Source: Gp6-AA40 sp035263125 (lineage in GTDB: Bacteria; Acidobacteriota; Vicinamibacteria; Vicinamibacterales; UBA2999). From it: a stretch of DNA of 64,000 nt. Made by a program: the position numbers and the translations under genes. Positions 54,900 to 63,070 of the stretch are shown in pieces (positions within the stretch are counted from its first letter, which is position 1; every line of letters begins with the position of its first letter). The notes beneath the pieces were generated by a model. The model was not told where the DNA came from and searched no databases. It worked only from the letters and a program-made list of their open reading frames with translations. The stretch spans positions 1-64,000 of the forward strand of contig DATFRP010000359.1 in the NCBI GenBank assembly GCA_035263125.1. Direction: 5' to 3'.

Positions 54900-55426
54900 G
54901 GCCGCCCCATCGCCGCGCGGACCTGTTGGAGGAATGCGCCGATCTCGAGCGGACGCCGTGCCGGATCGCCGCGCACGACGCGACCTTCGGACAACACTGG
55001 CGGCGCGACCACGGCGCTGCCGTCAGCGGCGCGCGACACACGGTACACACCCTGGCTGAGCCCGAATGGCATCGGGATCGCCGGAGGGCGACCGCTCAGA
55101 AACAGCACCACTTCCTCACCGGGCCTGAAAACCGGCGCACCAACCATGAAGCGGCGATATCGACCCACCAGACCGCCAGGCACTCGCACGAACACGGTCG
55201 ACCCCGCGTCACCTTTGATGGACTCCGCGACCGACACGGTCACGACGCTTTCGATCGTCCGACGGTCGCCAACCATCTGCGAGCGGACCTCGACGACGCG
55301 ACCGTGCACGACCATCTGCGAGCCGTTCACCATTTCCGCGAAGTCGGCCGGCACGATCACCGTGGCTGAGACGCCGGCGACCATGGCGAGAAGGAAACAC
55401 CCAACGCCAAGAGCCCAAAGCCTCAT
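54896..55426 (-). CDS. Secreted hypothetical protein preceding the matrixin
   Basis: 176-aa exported protein (signal peptide LWALGVGCFLLAMVAGVSA). The mature part has FAEMVNGSQMVVHGRVVEV, TVSVAESIKGDAGSTVFVRVPGG-type strands and GEEVVLFL, suggesting an OB-like or immunoglobulin-like beta fold. The family often stands next to matrixin genes in Acidobacteriota; whether it is an inhibitor, propeptide-like partner or surface protein is unknown. Gene overlap with the matrixin gene suggests they work together. It starts 6 nt after the lpxB stop. Confidence 0.78.
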   Translation of the reverse strand: MRLWALGVGCFLLAMVAGVSATVIVPADFAEMVNGSQMVVHGRVVEVRSQMVGDRRTIESVVTVSVAESIKGDAGSTVFVRVPGGLVGRYRRFMVGAPVFRPGEEVVLFLSGRPPAIPMPFGLSQGVYRVSRAADGSAVVAPPVLSEGRVVRGDPARRPLEIGAFLQQVRAAMGRP

Positions 55427-55432
55427 ATGTGT

Positions 55433-56575
55433 TCACCCTGCAAATGACCGCGCGACTTCGAGCACGGCGTCGGCTGCGCGTCCGCTCGCGCCCGGCGAGC
55501 CGAGCGCCTTGCGTACGCGTGTCAACGCCTCGCGCGTACTCTGGTACTTCTCTCGATCGATCAACAGCGACACGACCTCACCGGAGGTGCGTTCCGGGGT
55601 GAAGTCGTCTTGAATCAGCTCGGGCACGATGCGACTGCCGGCGACGAGGTTGGGCATCGCATAGGTGTCCACATGCACGAACGGTTTCCCCAGTCGATAC
55701 GTCAGCGGCGAGAGCCGATACACGACGACCATCGGCTTCTCGTGCAACGCACACTGGATGGTCGCGGTGCCGGATGCGGTAATGACGACATCGGATGCCG
55801 AGAGCACATCGTCGGTGCGCTCGTGCACCAGCACGAGCGGCGACCCGATGTCGTCGGCGACGAGCGGTGCGAAGAGCGCGTCGGGCAGGCCCGGCGCACG
55901 CGCCACGACGAACTGCACACCGGGAAGCCGTTTCGCGATCATCGGCACCGTTTCCACCATAACCGGGACGATGCGCTCGAGCTCGTTTCTGCGACTGCCG
56001 GGCAGCAACGCGACCGTCGGCGCGTCGGGCACGAGGCCGCGGTCGCGCAGGAAGACGTCGCGCTGTTCTCCGGCGTGCGCCAGATCGACCAGCGGATGGC
56101 CGACGAACTGCGCGTCGACTCCGGCTCGCCGATACAGCTCTTCCTCGAACGGAAAGATCACCAGCACCCGATCGACATTCTCCTTCATCGTCTCCATGCG
56201 GCCCGGACGCCAGGCCCAGAGCTGTGGGCTGATGTAGTAGACGATCGGGATGCCCAGGCGGCGAAGCGCAGCCATCAGCCGGAAATTGAAGTCGGGGAAA
56301 TCGATCGCGACGAAGACGTGCGGCCGGAGGTCGCGCGCCGCGTCGACCAGACGCCGCAGCATGGCGAAGGAGCGCGGCAGTTTGGTCACGACCTCGGTGA
56401 GCCCGGTCACCGAATAGGCGCCGTAGTCGCCGATCAGCCGGCCGCCGGCAGCCTCGAGGCGCTGGCCTCCGAATCCAAAGATCTCGGCCTGCGGCTCACG
56501 GCTATACAACTCCAGGGCGAGCGCGCCGGCGTACAGATCGCCCGACGCCTCGCCGCAGGAGATCATGATTCGCAT
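55433..56575 (-). CDS. lpxB: Lipid-A-disaccharide synthase
   Basis: Glycosyltransferase that joins UDP-2,3-diacylglucosamine and lipid X to form the lipid A disaccharide at the inner membrane. 380 aa, normal. Motifs: ISCGEASGDLYAGAL at the N-terminus, FIDFPDFNFRL-like VAIDFPDFNFRL, YYISPQLWAWRPGR, ALLPGSRRNEL and ITASGTATIQCAL. ATG 56575 gives the canonical start; the frame is open far upstream but without similarity. It lies 17 nt after the stop of the inactive M16 gene, not with lpxA/lpxD, but lpxD is 4 kb away. Confidence 0.95.
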   Translation of the reverse strand: MRIMISCGEASGDLYAGALALELYSREPQAEIFGFGGQRLEAAGGRLIGDYGAYSVTGLTEVVTKLPRSFAMLRRLVDAARDLRPHVFVAIDFPDFNFRLMAALRRLGIPIVYYISPQLWAWRPGRMETMKENVDRVLVIFPFEEELYRRAGVDAQFVGHPLVDLAHAGEQRDVFLRDRGLVPDAPTVALLPGSRRNELERIVPVMVETVPMIAKRLPGVQFVVARAPGLPDALFAPLVADDIGSPLVLVHERTDDVLSASDVVITASGTATIQCALHEKPMVVVYRLSPLTYRLGKPFVHVDTYAMPNLVAGSRIVPELIQDDFTPERTSGEVVSLLIDREKYQSTREALTRVRKALGSPGASGRAADAVLEVARSFAG

Positions 56576-56592
56576 CGGTCCGCCGACGGCCG

Positions 56593-58092
56593 CTAACGCG
56601 GGCTGGCATCGCCTGGCTCGATCGCCGCACGCTTCGGCTCCTTCTTCAGCGTGGCCGACATGAGATCGAGCTGATCGATGGGAATGACTTCGAAGTCGGT
56701 GAATCCGACGTTTCGCAACTGATTCACGAACGCCTGCGCATTGCCGACCAGGACGATCGACAGCCGGTCCGGCTTGATGTACTGACGCGCGACCCGCTGG
56801 ATGTCGTCCGGCGTGATGGCGAGCACGCGCTCTCGGAAGGTGGGCAAGTCGTCGAGCGGAAGCTCGTAGAAGAGCGCATTGATGATGATGGTCGCGATGT
56901 CGTTGGGCGTCTCGATCGTGAGGGGAAAGCTGCCGGCCAGATAGGCCTGCGCGTCGGCCAGCTCGCGTTCGTAGACACGCTGACGCTGCAGCTTCGCGAA
57001 CTCCTCGACGGTCAGTCGCAGCGTTTCGGCGGTGGTCTCGGTGCGCGTATTCGTCTTGGCGACGAAATCGCCGGCGGCCTTCATCGCCTCGGTGTCCGCT
57101 TCGGCTCCGTAGGTCAGGCCCCGCTCCGATCGCAGCACGCGATGCAGACGGTTGGCGCCTTCGCCGCCGAGAATCTTGACGGCGACGTCGAAGGTCAGGA
57201 AGTCGGTGTGCTTGCGTGGAATCGCCAGTTGCCCGACGCGGATCTCCGTCTGCACTGCCCCGGGTTTGTCGACGATGACCAGGCGACGCGTGGGCGGTGG
57301 GGGGTCGATCGGCTTCCACGGCGGCACATCGCCGCGCGACCACTTGCCGAACACGCGCTCGGCGGTCGCAAACGCCTCGTCGCTCGTCACGTCGCCGACG
57401 ATGGCGAGGATCATGTTGTTGGGGACGAAGTAGCGACGATGGAACGCTCGGAGATCATTCTGCGTGATCGTGGCGATCGAGTCAGGCGTGCCGCTGCCGG
57501 GCAACCCGTAAGGATGAAACCCGTAGACCAGACGATCGAAGGTCACCGAGGCGACGTAGTCGGGGTCGTCATCGCTGACGCGCAGCGACGACACCTGCCG
57601 CTCGCGCTGCCGTTCGATCTCCTCGGCGGCAAACGTCGGGTTGTGCGCCACATCAGCCACCAGGTCCATGCCGACCGCAAACGAGTCTTTCATCACGACG
57701 GCATTCACCCACGTCAGGTCGGTGCCCGACCCCGTGCCCATCGCCCCGCCGATGGTGTCGATCTGCTCGGCGATCTGCTCTGCGTTTCGCGTGGTCGTTC
57801 CCTGATCGAGCAGATGGGCGACGAGATCCGCGACGCCGCCCTTGCGCTCGGGATCCTGCGCCGCGCCCGCACGAATGAGCAGTCGCATCGTGACCGCCGG
57901 CTGCTCGTGATGCAGCACCACGACGACCTGCATCCCGTTCGAGAGTGACCGGATCTCGTAGGGCGGGAATTTCACTTCGTGCGCCGGCAGCGGACGCGGT
58001 GCGTTTTCCGTCGGCCAGTTGCTGAAATCCTGACCGAACGCCACGCTCGCAGTCAGGACCCATCCGACGACCCAGATCCAGGGGCGGTTCAA
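56593..58092 (-). CDS. M16-family protein lacking the zinc site (non-catalytic partner)
   Basis: 499-aa exported protein (signal peptide WIWVVGWVLTASVAFG) of M16B architecture. At the zinc motif it has GVADLVAHLLDQG: the first His and the Glu of HxxEH are replaced, so it cannot be catalytic. The C-terminal RGLTYGA-type substrate-binding motif (SERGLTYGAEAD) is kept. This is the pattern of heterodimeric M16B peptidases, where one subunit is catalytic and the other binds substrate. It starts with TTG in a TTGA overlap with the stop of the catalytic subunit. Confidence 0.92.
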   Translation of the reverse strand: MNRPWIWVVGWVLTASVAFGQDFSNWPTENAPRPLPAHEVKFPPYEIRSLSNGMQVVVVLHHEQPAVTMRLLIRAGAAQDPERKGGVADLVAHLLDQGTTTRNAEQIAEQIDTIGGAMGTGSGTDLTWVNAVVMKDSFAVGMDLVADVAHNPTFAAEEIERQRERQVSSLRVSDDDPDYVASVTFDRLVYGFHPYGLPGSGTPDSIATITQNDLRAFHRRYFVPNNMILAIVGDVTSDEAFATAERVFGKWSRGDVPPWKPIDPPPPTRRLVIVDKPGAVQTEIRVGQLAIPRKHTDFLTFDVAVKILGGEGANRLHRVLRSERGLTYGAEADTEAMKAAGDFVAKTNTRTETTAETLRLTVEEFAKLQRQRVYERELADAQAYLAGSFPLTIETPNDIATIIINALFYELPLDDLPTFRERVLAITPDDIQRVARQYIKPDRLSIVLVGNAQAFVNQLRNVGFTDFEVIPIDQLDLMSATLKKEPKRAAIEPGDASPR

Positions 58093-59453
58093 CGGGTACC
58101 GCCTTTCGGCAGGATGTGGATCACCACGCGGTTGTTGGGCGTGAAGTAGGTGCGCGCCACACGCTGCACGTCGGCCGTCGTCACATTCATGAAGATGTCG
58201 AATTCACCATCGGCGGCACCGATGTCGTTGTGGATCACCGCCGAGTGCGCCAGGTGCAGCGCCTTCTCCTGGTTCGACTCGCGGCCGACGATGTAGTCGC
58301 GTGCGAACTGGTTCTTCGCGCGTTGCAGCTCCACGGCGCTGATCGGTTCCTTGGTCAGTTTCTCGAACTCGGCGATGAGCGCCTGCTCCGCCGCCGCCGG
58401 CGTCTGTCCCGGCTGCACGATCGCCACCGCGTAGAAGAGATTCGGGTCCTCGGTGATGTTCCCGCTGCCGAACGCGGTCAGCGCGAGGCGGCGCTTGTAC
58501 ATCAGCTCGAGGGGAATGCGCGCGCTCTGCCCGTCCGACATGATCTTCGCCGTGATGTGCAGCGGATAGGCGTCGGGGTGGCCGTCGTACGTGACGTGAT
58601 ACGCCACGACGACTGCCGGCAGCGGCCACGCTTCCTCGACGACGGCGCGGCGCTCCCTCGTCTGCGGCGGCTCTTTCGGGATGTCGCGCGGCACTGGTCG
58701 TGCCGCCTTCGGCACACGGCCGAAGTACTGGTTCACGATCTGCACCGCCTGCGTGGTGTCGAAGTCGCCGACGATCGCGACGGTCGCATTCTCGGGAACG
58801 TAGTAGATGTTGTGAAAATCGCGCACGTCGGCGATCGAGGCCGCCTCGAGGTCCTTCATGCTGCCGATGGTCGGGTGCTTGTAGGGATGGGTCGTGAACG
58901 CGATGTCGTAGATGATCTCGGAGAGGCGGCCGTAGGGCTGGTTTTCGACGCGCATCCGCCGCTCTTCCTTGACCACCTCGCGCTCGCGCTTGAACGCCTC
59001 GTCGTCGACGCGCAGCGTCGCCATCCGATCGGCCTCGAGCCAGACCGCCAGCGGCAGGTACTGCGAGGGCAGCGTCTGCCAGAACACCGTCTCGTCTTCG
59101 GTCGTGTATGCGTTGCTGCGCCCGCCGACGCCCGCGATGATCGACGTGTGCGACTCGGGCTCCACGTTTTTCGAGCCCTTGAACATCATGTGCTCGAACA
59201 GATGCGCGAAGCCGGTGCGGCCCGCCCGCTCGTTTTTCGAGCCGACGTGATACCACACCGCGAGGTGCACGATCGGCGTGGAGTGATCCTCCGAGAAGAT
59301 TACGCGGAGACCGTTCGACAGCACGGTCATCTGATACTGAAGCTTCGGAGGGCGTACCGCCGCATCGAGCGACACGCGCGCGACGCTCGCGACGAGACCG
59401 ATGATCACGAGCGCGCCCAGGCGGATCGCCAGGCTGCGGCCAGCGGTACGCAT
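58089..59453 (-). CDS. M16-family zinc metalloprotease, catalytic subunit
   Basis: 454-aa exported protein with signal peptide (LAIRLGALVIIGLVASVARV). The active site is intact: GFAHLFEHMMFKG (HxxEH) with a distal glutamate in EREVVKEERRMR. The half-size and adjacent inactive paralogue make an M16B heterodimer likely, as in mitochondrial processing peptidase. CATAAT lies 5 nt before the ATG, so the transcript is leaderless. It heads a probable six-gene unit that includes lpxB. Confidence 0.94.
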   Translation of the reverse strand: MRTAGRSLAIRLGALVIIGLVASVARVSLDAAVRPPKLQYQMTVLSNGLRVIFSEDHSTPIVHLAVWYHVGSKNERAGRTGFAHLFEHMMFKGSKNVEPESHTSIIAGVGGRSNAYTTEDETVFWQTLPSQYLPLAVWLEADRMATLRVDDEAFKREREVVKEERRMRVENQPYGRLSEIIYDIAFTTHPYKHPTIGSMKDLEAASIADVRDFHNIYYVPENATVAIVGDFDTTQAVQIVNQYFGRVPKAARPVPRDIPKEPPQTRERRAVVEEAWPLPAVVVAYHVTYDGHPDAYPLHITAKIMSDGQSARIPLELMYKRRLALTAFGSGNITEDPNLFYAVAIVQPGQTPAAAEQALIAEFEKLTKEPISAVELQRAKNQFARDYIVGRESNQEKALHLAHSAVIHNDIGAADGEFDIFMNVTTADVQRVARTYFTPNNRVVIHILPKGGTR

Positions 59454-59458
59454 AGGCC

Positions 59459-59464
59459 ATTATG
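59459..59464 (-). promoter_or_regulatory. -10 box of the M16/lpxB unit (leaderless)
   Basis: CATAAT on the minus strand ends 5 nt before the ATG of the catalytic M16 gene. Confidence 0.45.
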
Positions 59465-59550
59465 GGGTCGGGAGTCGTGTTCTGTCGAACGGGCGCGCGT
59501 CGATGTGCAGTCGATCAGCGTTGCATCGAAAATGACTCTCTCGATCCCGA

Positions 59551-60360
59551 TCAGTGACTCAGGAGGCGAAACCCCACGGTCACGAAATTGATCGTCCCGA
59601 ATTCAAGCGGATACGGGTCGATGCGCCGTTCGGCCGAGATGAAAAACTCCGCAGCGCCGCCACCGTCCGACAGATGCAGACCCGTTTCGAGACGAAAGCC
59701 GGTTTGATCACCGCGATTCTGACTGCCGTCAACGCCGAGCCGGCGCAGGTCGCCTGCGTAGAGCACGGCCACATGAGGATGAACCTGCACATCGCCTCGC
59801 ACGCCGCCCTCGATCTCCCAGTCGTAGTCGACGAACGACTTCGCGACCACCGTGCGAACGTCGACCCGGGCATCCAGTCGCGCCGATCCAAACGTATACG
59901 CGCGACTGATTCGACCGCCCGCCATGTTCCACGCCACCGCGACGCGATTCGCGCGGTCGCTCAGGTGACGGGATTCGTGGTGGAACACGCCCGCGAATTC
60001 GTAACCGGATCGCCGCAGCGACGTCGAACCGCCCAGGATGTAATTGCCCTGGTTGGGATCGAAACGACGGAACTCGTCGCCCATGATGACCTGATAGTTC
60101 GCCACGAACGACGCCCGCCCCGATCCGTAGTCGACGATATCCAGATCGGCGCCGAAGTTGGCGTCCCACTGGAAGCTCTCGTCCTGACCCGAGAGATGCT
60201 CGGCCGAGAGACGAAAAAGGACGTACGGCATGAATTGAACAGACGGCTGCGGAGGTGTGGTTTCCTGCGGCGCCGGGGACTGTGCCGCGGCCGCTCGCGC
60301 ACACAACACGAATACCAACGCCCACAGATGTGGACATGACCGTCGAACGACGTGAATCAC
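59551..60360 (-). CDS. Outer-membrane beta-barrel protein, unknown
   Basis: 269-aa exported protein (signal peptide LWALVFVLCARAAAA). Strands such as SVQFMPYVLFRLSAEHL, SGYEFAGVFHHESRHLSDRA, DYDWEIEGGVRGDVQV and the C-terminal GTINFVTVGFRLLSH indicate a beta-barrel of about twelve strands. The HHESRHLSD stretch recalls DUF1207 or PagL-like surface proteins, but I cannot assign it. GTG start overlaps the lpxD stop as GTGA, so it is translated with lpxD; a lipid A-related job is possible. Confidence 0.8.
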   Translation of the reverse strand: MIHVVRRSCPHLWALVFVLCARAAAAQSPAPQETTPPQPSVQFMPYVLFRLSAEHLSGQDESFQWDANFGADLDIVDYGSGRASFVANYQVIMGDEFRRFDPNQGNYILGGSTSLRRSGYEFAGVFHHESRHLSDRANRVAVAWNMAGGRISRAYTFGSARLDARVDVRTVVAKSFVDYDWEIEGGVRGDVQVHPHVAVLYAGDLRRLGVDGSQNRGDQTGFRLETGLHLSDGGGAAEFFISAERRIDPYPLEFGTINFVTVGFRLLSH

Positions 60361-61406
60361 TCGGTTGACCTTTCGGGTTTATCGACACGGGAGGATGTGA
60401 GCGAGGCAATCTGCGCCTCGAGCGCTTCGATGCGGCGCTTGAGCTCGGGCAGTCTGCGAAACACCGCCGACGCCTTGCGCCATTCGTGGCTGTCGATCGC
60501 CGGGTATCCCGCCACGCGAGCGCCCGGGTCGAGTGAATTGGTCACGCCCGACTGACCGACGGCGATCGCGCCGCGTCCGATCGACAAGTGACCGCCGACT
60601 CCGACCTGTCCGCCAAACACGACGTCATCCTCGATGTGCGTGCTGCCGGCAATGCCGACCTGCGCGGCCAGCAGCACGTTGCGTCCGAGCGTCACCCCGT
60701 GGCCGATCATCACGAGGTTGTCGATCTTGGTCCCCGACTTGATCCGCGTCTCTCCCACCGCGGGACGATCGACGGTCGTGTTCGCGCCGAGCTCGACATC
60801 GTCTTCGATGACGACACGTGCGACTTGCGGAATCTTCTCGTGGGTACCGTCGCCGCGACGTACGAAGCCGTAGCCATCGCCGCCGATCACGACGCCGTTC
60901 TGCAGGATCACACGGTGGCCGATCACGACGCGCTCGCGTATGGACACGCTGGAGTGGATGACGCAGTCTTCTCCCACTCGCGCAGCGGGACCGATCGTCA
61001 CGTTGGGGAAGATGACGGTCCGGTCGCCGATGATCGCCCCTTCCCCGACGGCGACGAACGGACCGATCGAGATGCCGCTGCCGAGCGTCGCGTCGGCGGC
61101 CACCGCTGCCAGTGGGTGCACGCCAGGAGCCGGACGCCAGGTTGGTGCAAAGATCGCGACGGCGCGTGCGAACGAGAGATACGGATCCTTGGCCCGCAGC
61201 ATCGCGCAGGGTGCCGCCGGGGCTTCATCGCGCAGGATCACGGCCGACGCGCGCGTCGACCGCAGCGTCTTCTCGTATTTCGGATTCGCCAGGAACGTGA
61301 TGTCGCCCGCGCCGGCATCCTGAATGCCCGCGACGCGCTGCACCTCGATGTCGCCGTCGCCTTCGAGCCGGCAGTCAATCCGCTCGGCCAGTTCGCGCAG
61401 TTTCAC
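60357..61406 (-). CDS. lpxD: UDP-3-O-acylglucosamine N-acyltransferase
   Basis: Adds the amide-linked acyl chain in lipid A synthesis. 349 aa. The N-terminal uridine-binding domain (KLRELAERIDCRL, GDITFLANPKYEKTL) is followed by a left-handed beta-helix of hexapeptide repeats (ISIGPFVAVGEGAIIGD, VIHSSVSIRERVVIG, GDGYGFVR). A C-terminal coiled coil (RLPELKRRIEALEAQIASL) completes the trimer. GTG 61406 is chosen for the family-typical start (MKLRELAERI) and follows TACAAT by 9 nt. It is coupled to a beta-barrel protein gene. Confidence 0.95.
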   Translation of the reverse strand: MKLRELAERIDCRLEGDGDIEVQRVAGIQDAGAGDITFLANPKYEKTLRSTRASAVILRDEAPAAPCAMLRAKDPYLSFARAVAIFAPTWRPAPGVHPLAAVAADATLGSGISIGPFVAVGEGAIIGDRTVIFPNVTIGPAARVGEDCVIHSSVSIRERVVIGHRVILQNGVVIGGDGYGFVRRGDGTHEKIPQVARVVIEDDVELGANTTVDRPAVGETRIKSGTKIDNLVMIGHGVTLGRNVLLAAQVGIAGSTHIEDDVVFGGQVGVGGHLSIGRGAIAVGQSGVTNSLDPGARVAGYPAIDSHEWRKASAVFRRLPELKRRIEALEAQIASLTSSRVDKPERSTE

Positions 61407-61415
61407 GTGAACACG

Positions 61416-61421
61416 ATTGTA
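61416..61421 (-). promoter_or_regulatory. -10 box of lpxD
   Basis: TACAAT on the minus strand ends 9 nt before the GTG start; no ribosome binding site precedes the start. Confidence 0.4.
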
Positions 61422-61464
61422 ATGGGGTCGGGAGTCGTTGCGCGTACCGCCATGTGTGCGGACC

Positions 61465-62160
61465 TTACGCGTGCCGCATCGCGACCCGTTCGAAGAAGGT
61501 CGACAGGTTTCGCAGGCGGAGCCGGGAGGCGACATCGCGGATGCGTTGCTCGCGCACGGGCGGCTCCATGGCCGCCACGCCCCGGAGCTCTCCGAGCTCT
61601 TCGCACGGACGTCCGGTCCAGGCCACACGGAAACGGCCCTGCGTGGCACCGCGCATCGACAGCCAGTGACCGCCCACACGGAAGAGGAAGTAGTACGCCA
61701 CCAGGTTCGGCCCCGGGACGATCGTCAGCGCCGCCGACACGATCAGGCCCAGCGTGTCGACGACCAGCCAGTTGCGATGCCGCTCGTAGTCGCGCTGGAG
61801 CACGCGCTTGATATGCTGCAACACCTCATCGAACCTGACGTCGCTCGGATGCACCGCCACGACCGAGGTCTGCCCCCGCAGATTCCACAAGAGACGTTGT
61901 TCGGCTATGCGCTCGACGATCCAACACATCAGCCGATCCTGCACGTGTCCGAGCCAGCCTTCGACCTCGTGCGAAGACAGCTCGCCGCGCTGTTTCGCTT
62001 CGGCGGCCCGGAGCATCCGATTGAATTTCTCCTGCCACCGCGCGAACAGACCGGCGGGCGGCTCCCCCGTGTCGACGCCGAGCTCAGTGGTCGCCTCGCA
62101 GTACAGCTCGTAGCGATCCGGTCCCACCGGAATCACGAAAACATCCATGGCCCTGGCCAT
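61465..62160 (-). CDS. Mitochondrial K+/H+ exchange-related family membrane protein
   Basis: 231-aa protein. VFVIPVGPDRYELYCEA opens, then a charged helical part (KRVLQRDYERHRNWLVVD), one or two membrane segments (TLGLIVSAALTIVPGPNLVAYYFLFRVGGHW), and a soluble tail. The PGPNLVAYYFLFRVGGHWLS pattern resembles the KHE family (PF10173), named for a mitochondrial K+/H+ exchange factor. The function in bacteria is unknown. The start overlaps the previous gene's stop as TGATG. Confidence 0.75.
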   Translation of the reverse strand: MARAMDVFVIPVGPDRYELYCEATTELGVDTGEPPAGLFARWQEKFNRMLRAAEAKQRGELSSHEVEGWLGHVQDRLMCWIVERIAEQRLLWNLRGQTSVVAVHPSDVRFDEVLQHIKRVLQRDYERHRNWLVVDTLGLIVSAALTIVPGPNLVAYYFLFRVGGHWLSMRGATQGRFRVAWTGRPCEELGELRGVAAMEPPVREQRIRDVASRLRLRNLSTFFERVAMRHA

Positions 62161-63047
62161 CAGCGGCGACGGCGTTGCGGGGGGACCCGTGGGTTGACCG
62201 GGATGGCGGGTTTGCCGGCGGCTTCCCAGGCACCGGCAATCGTGGCCGCCGACGCGGCGATGGCTTCGTTCAAGCGACGTTCGAGCACCGCCCGATTGGA
62301 TTTGAAGAACGCCTCGTAATACACGTCGTCGTATTCGTCACGGTTGCCGATCGCGTCGAGATCGGCCTTCAGGATCGGCGGCACCAGCTTCGTGCCTTCG
62401 AGCACGACGTCGAAGATGAAATCGCGGGGATTGCGCACGGGCGCGATCGCCTTCGGCGCAATCGACCACTGATCGCGATAGCGCTCGAAGAGATAGGCCT
62501 CGAACCGCGAATGGATGCCGTTCTGGCCAGTGAGCTGGCCGTCGTAATTGAGCACGGCGTGAAACGGCACATGGGCGTCGCTGACGTAGTGCGTGAGCCA
62601 TGACGAGTAGAACAGGATGTCCTGGCGTCCGAACGGACCGCGGCGTTCGTACGACTCGAAGGCGCGCCTCAGATTGCCGTACATCTCCTCGACCCGCCAC
62701 GGCACGGTGCCGTTCTGGTCGATGCGCGCCTTCCCGAATTTGGCAACAGCCGCCATGTAGTCGCGCGGGAGTCCGTCGAACGGGTATTGCCCGTAGCCCT
62801 CCCAATCCAGATCGAGAAAGTGATGCGGCGATTCCTCGCGATCGAATCCGGCGTTCTGCCACAGATCGGGATCGATCACGTGCTCGACCAGCGTCGTGCG
62901 ATTCTGCTCGAACAGCGGACGCAGCTCGGACGGAAGGAGCGCGACCACGCGGTCCATGATCGTCTTGTGTGCCTCGTAGCCCCACGCTGCAGCCGCCTGC
63001 GGGAACACGAGAAGGGCGCTACAGACCAGAATGACCGCGCGAGGCAT
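62160..63047 (-). CDS. Secreted phospholipase C/S1-P1 nuclease-like protein
   Basis: 295-aa exported protein with signal peptide (MPRAVILVCSALLVFPQAAA). Mature start WGYEAHKTIMDRVVALLP is the tryptophan start typical of zinc-dependent phospholipase C and S1/P1 nucleases, where the N-terminal Trp binds zinc. Further zinc-ligand candidates are EHVIDPDLW, HHFLDLD, YSSWLTHYVSDAHVPFH and GIHSRFE. The order fits the family's trinuclear site. Substrate (phospholipid or nucleic acid) is not known. ATG 63047 follows TATAAT by 6 nt, a clear leaderless start. Confidence 0.85.
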   Translation of the reverse strand: MPRAVILVCSALLVFPQAAAAWGYEAHKTIMDRVVALLPSELRPLFEQNRTTLVEHVIDPDLWQNAGFDREESPHHFLDLDWEGYGQYPFDGLPRDYMAAVAKFGKARIDQNGTVPWRVEEMYGNLRRAFESYERRGPFGRQDILFYSSWLTHYVSDAHVPFHAVLNYDGQLTGQNGIHSRFEAYLFERYRDQWSIAPKAIAPVRNPRDFIFDVVLEGTKLVPPILKADLDAIGNRDEYDDVYYEAFFKSNRAVLERRLNEAIAASAATIAGAWEAAGKPAIPVNPRVPPQRRRR

Positions 63048-63053
63048 CAAGCC

Positions 63054-63059
63054 ATTATA
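63054..63059 (-). promoter_or_regulatory. Consensus -10 box, leaderless start of the PLC-like gene
   Basis: TATAAT on the minus strand, with exactly 6 nt (GGCTTG) between box and ATG. Confidence 0.6.
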
Positions 63060-63070
63060 GGTTCAGGGGT

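Noticed and set aside
56576..57343. Upstream extension of lpxB
   Set aside because: The 250 residues before ATG 56575 are the antiparallel-frame shadow of the M16 gene; LpxB similarity begins at MRIMISCGEASGD.
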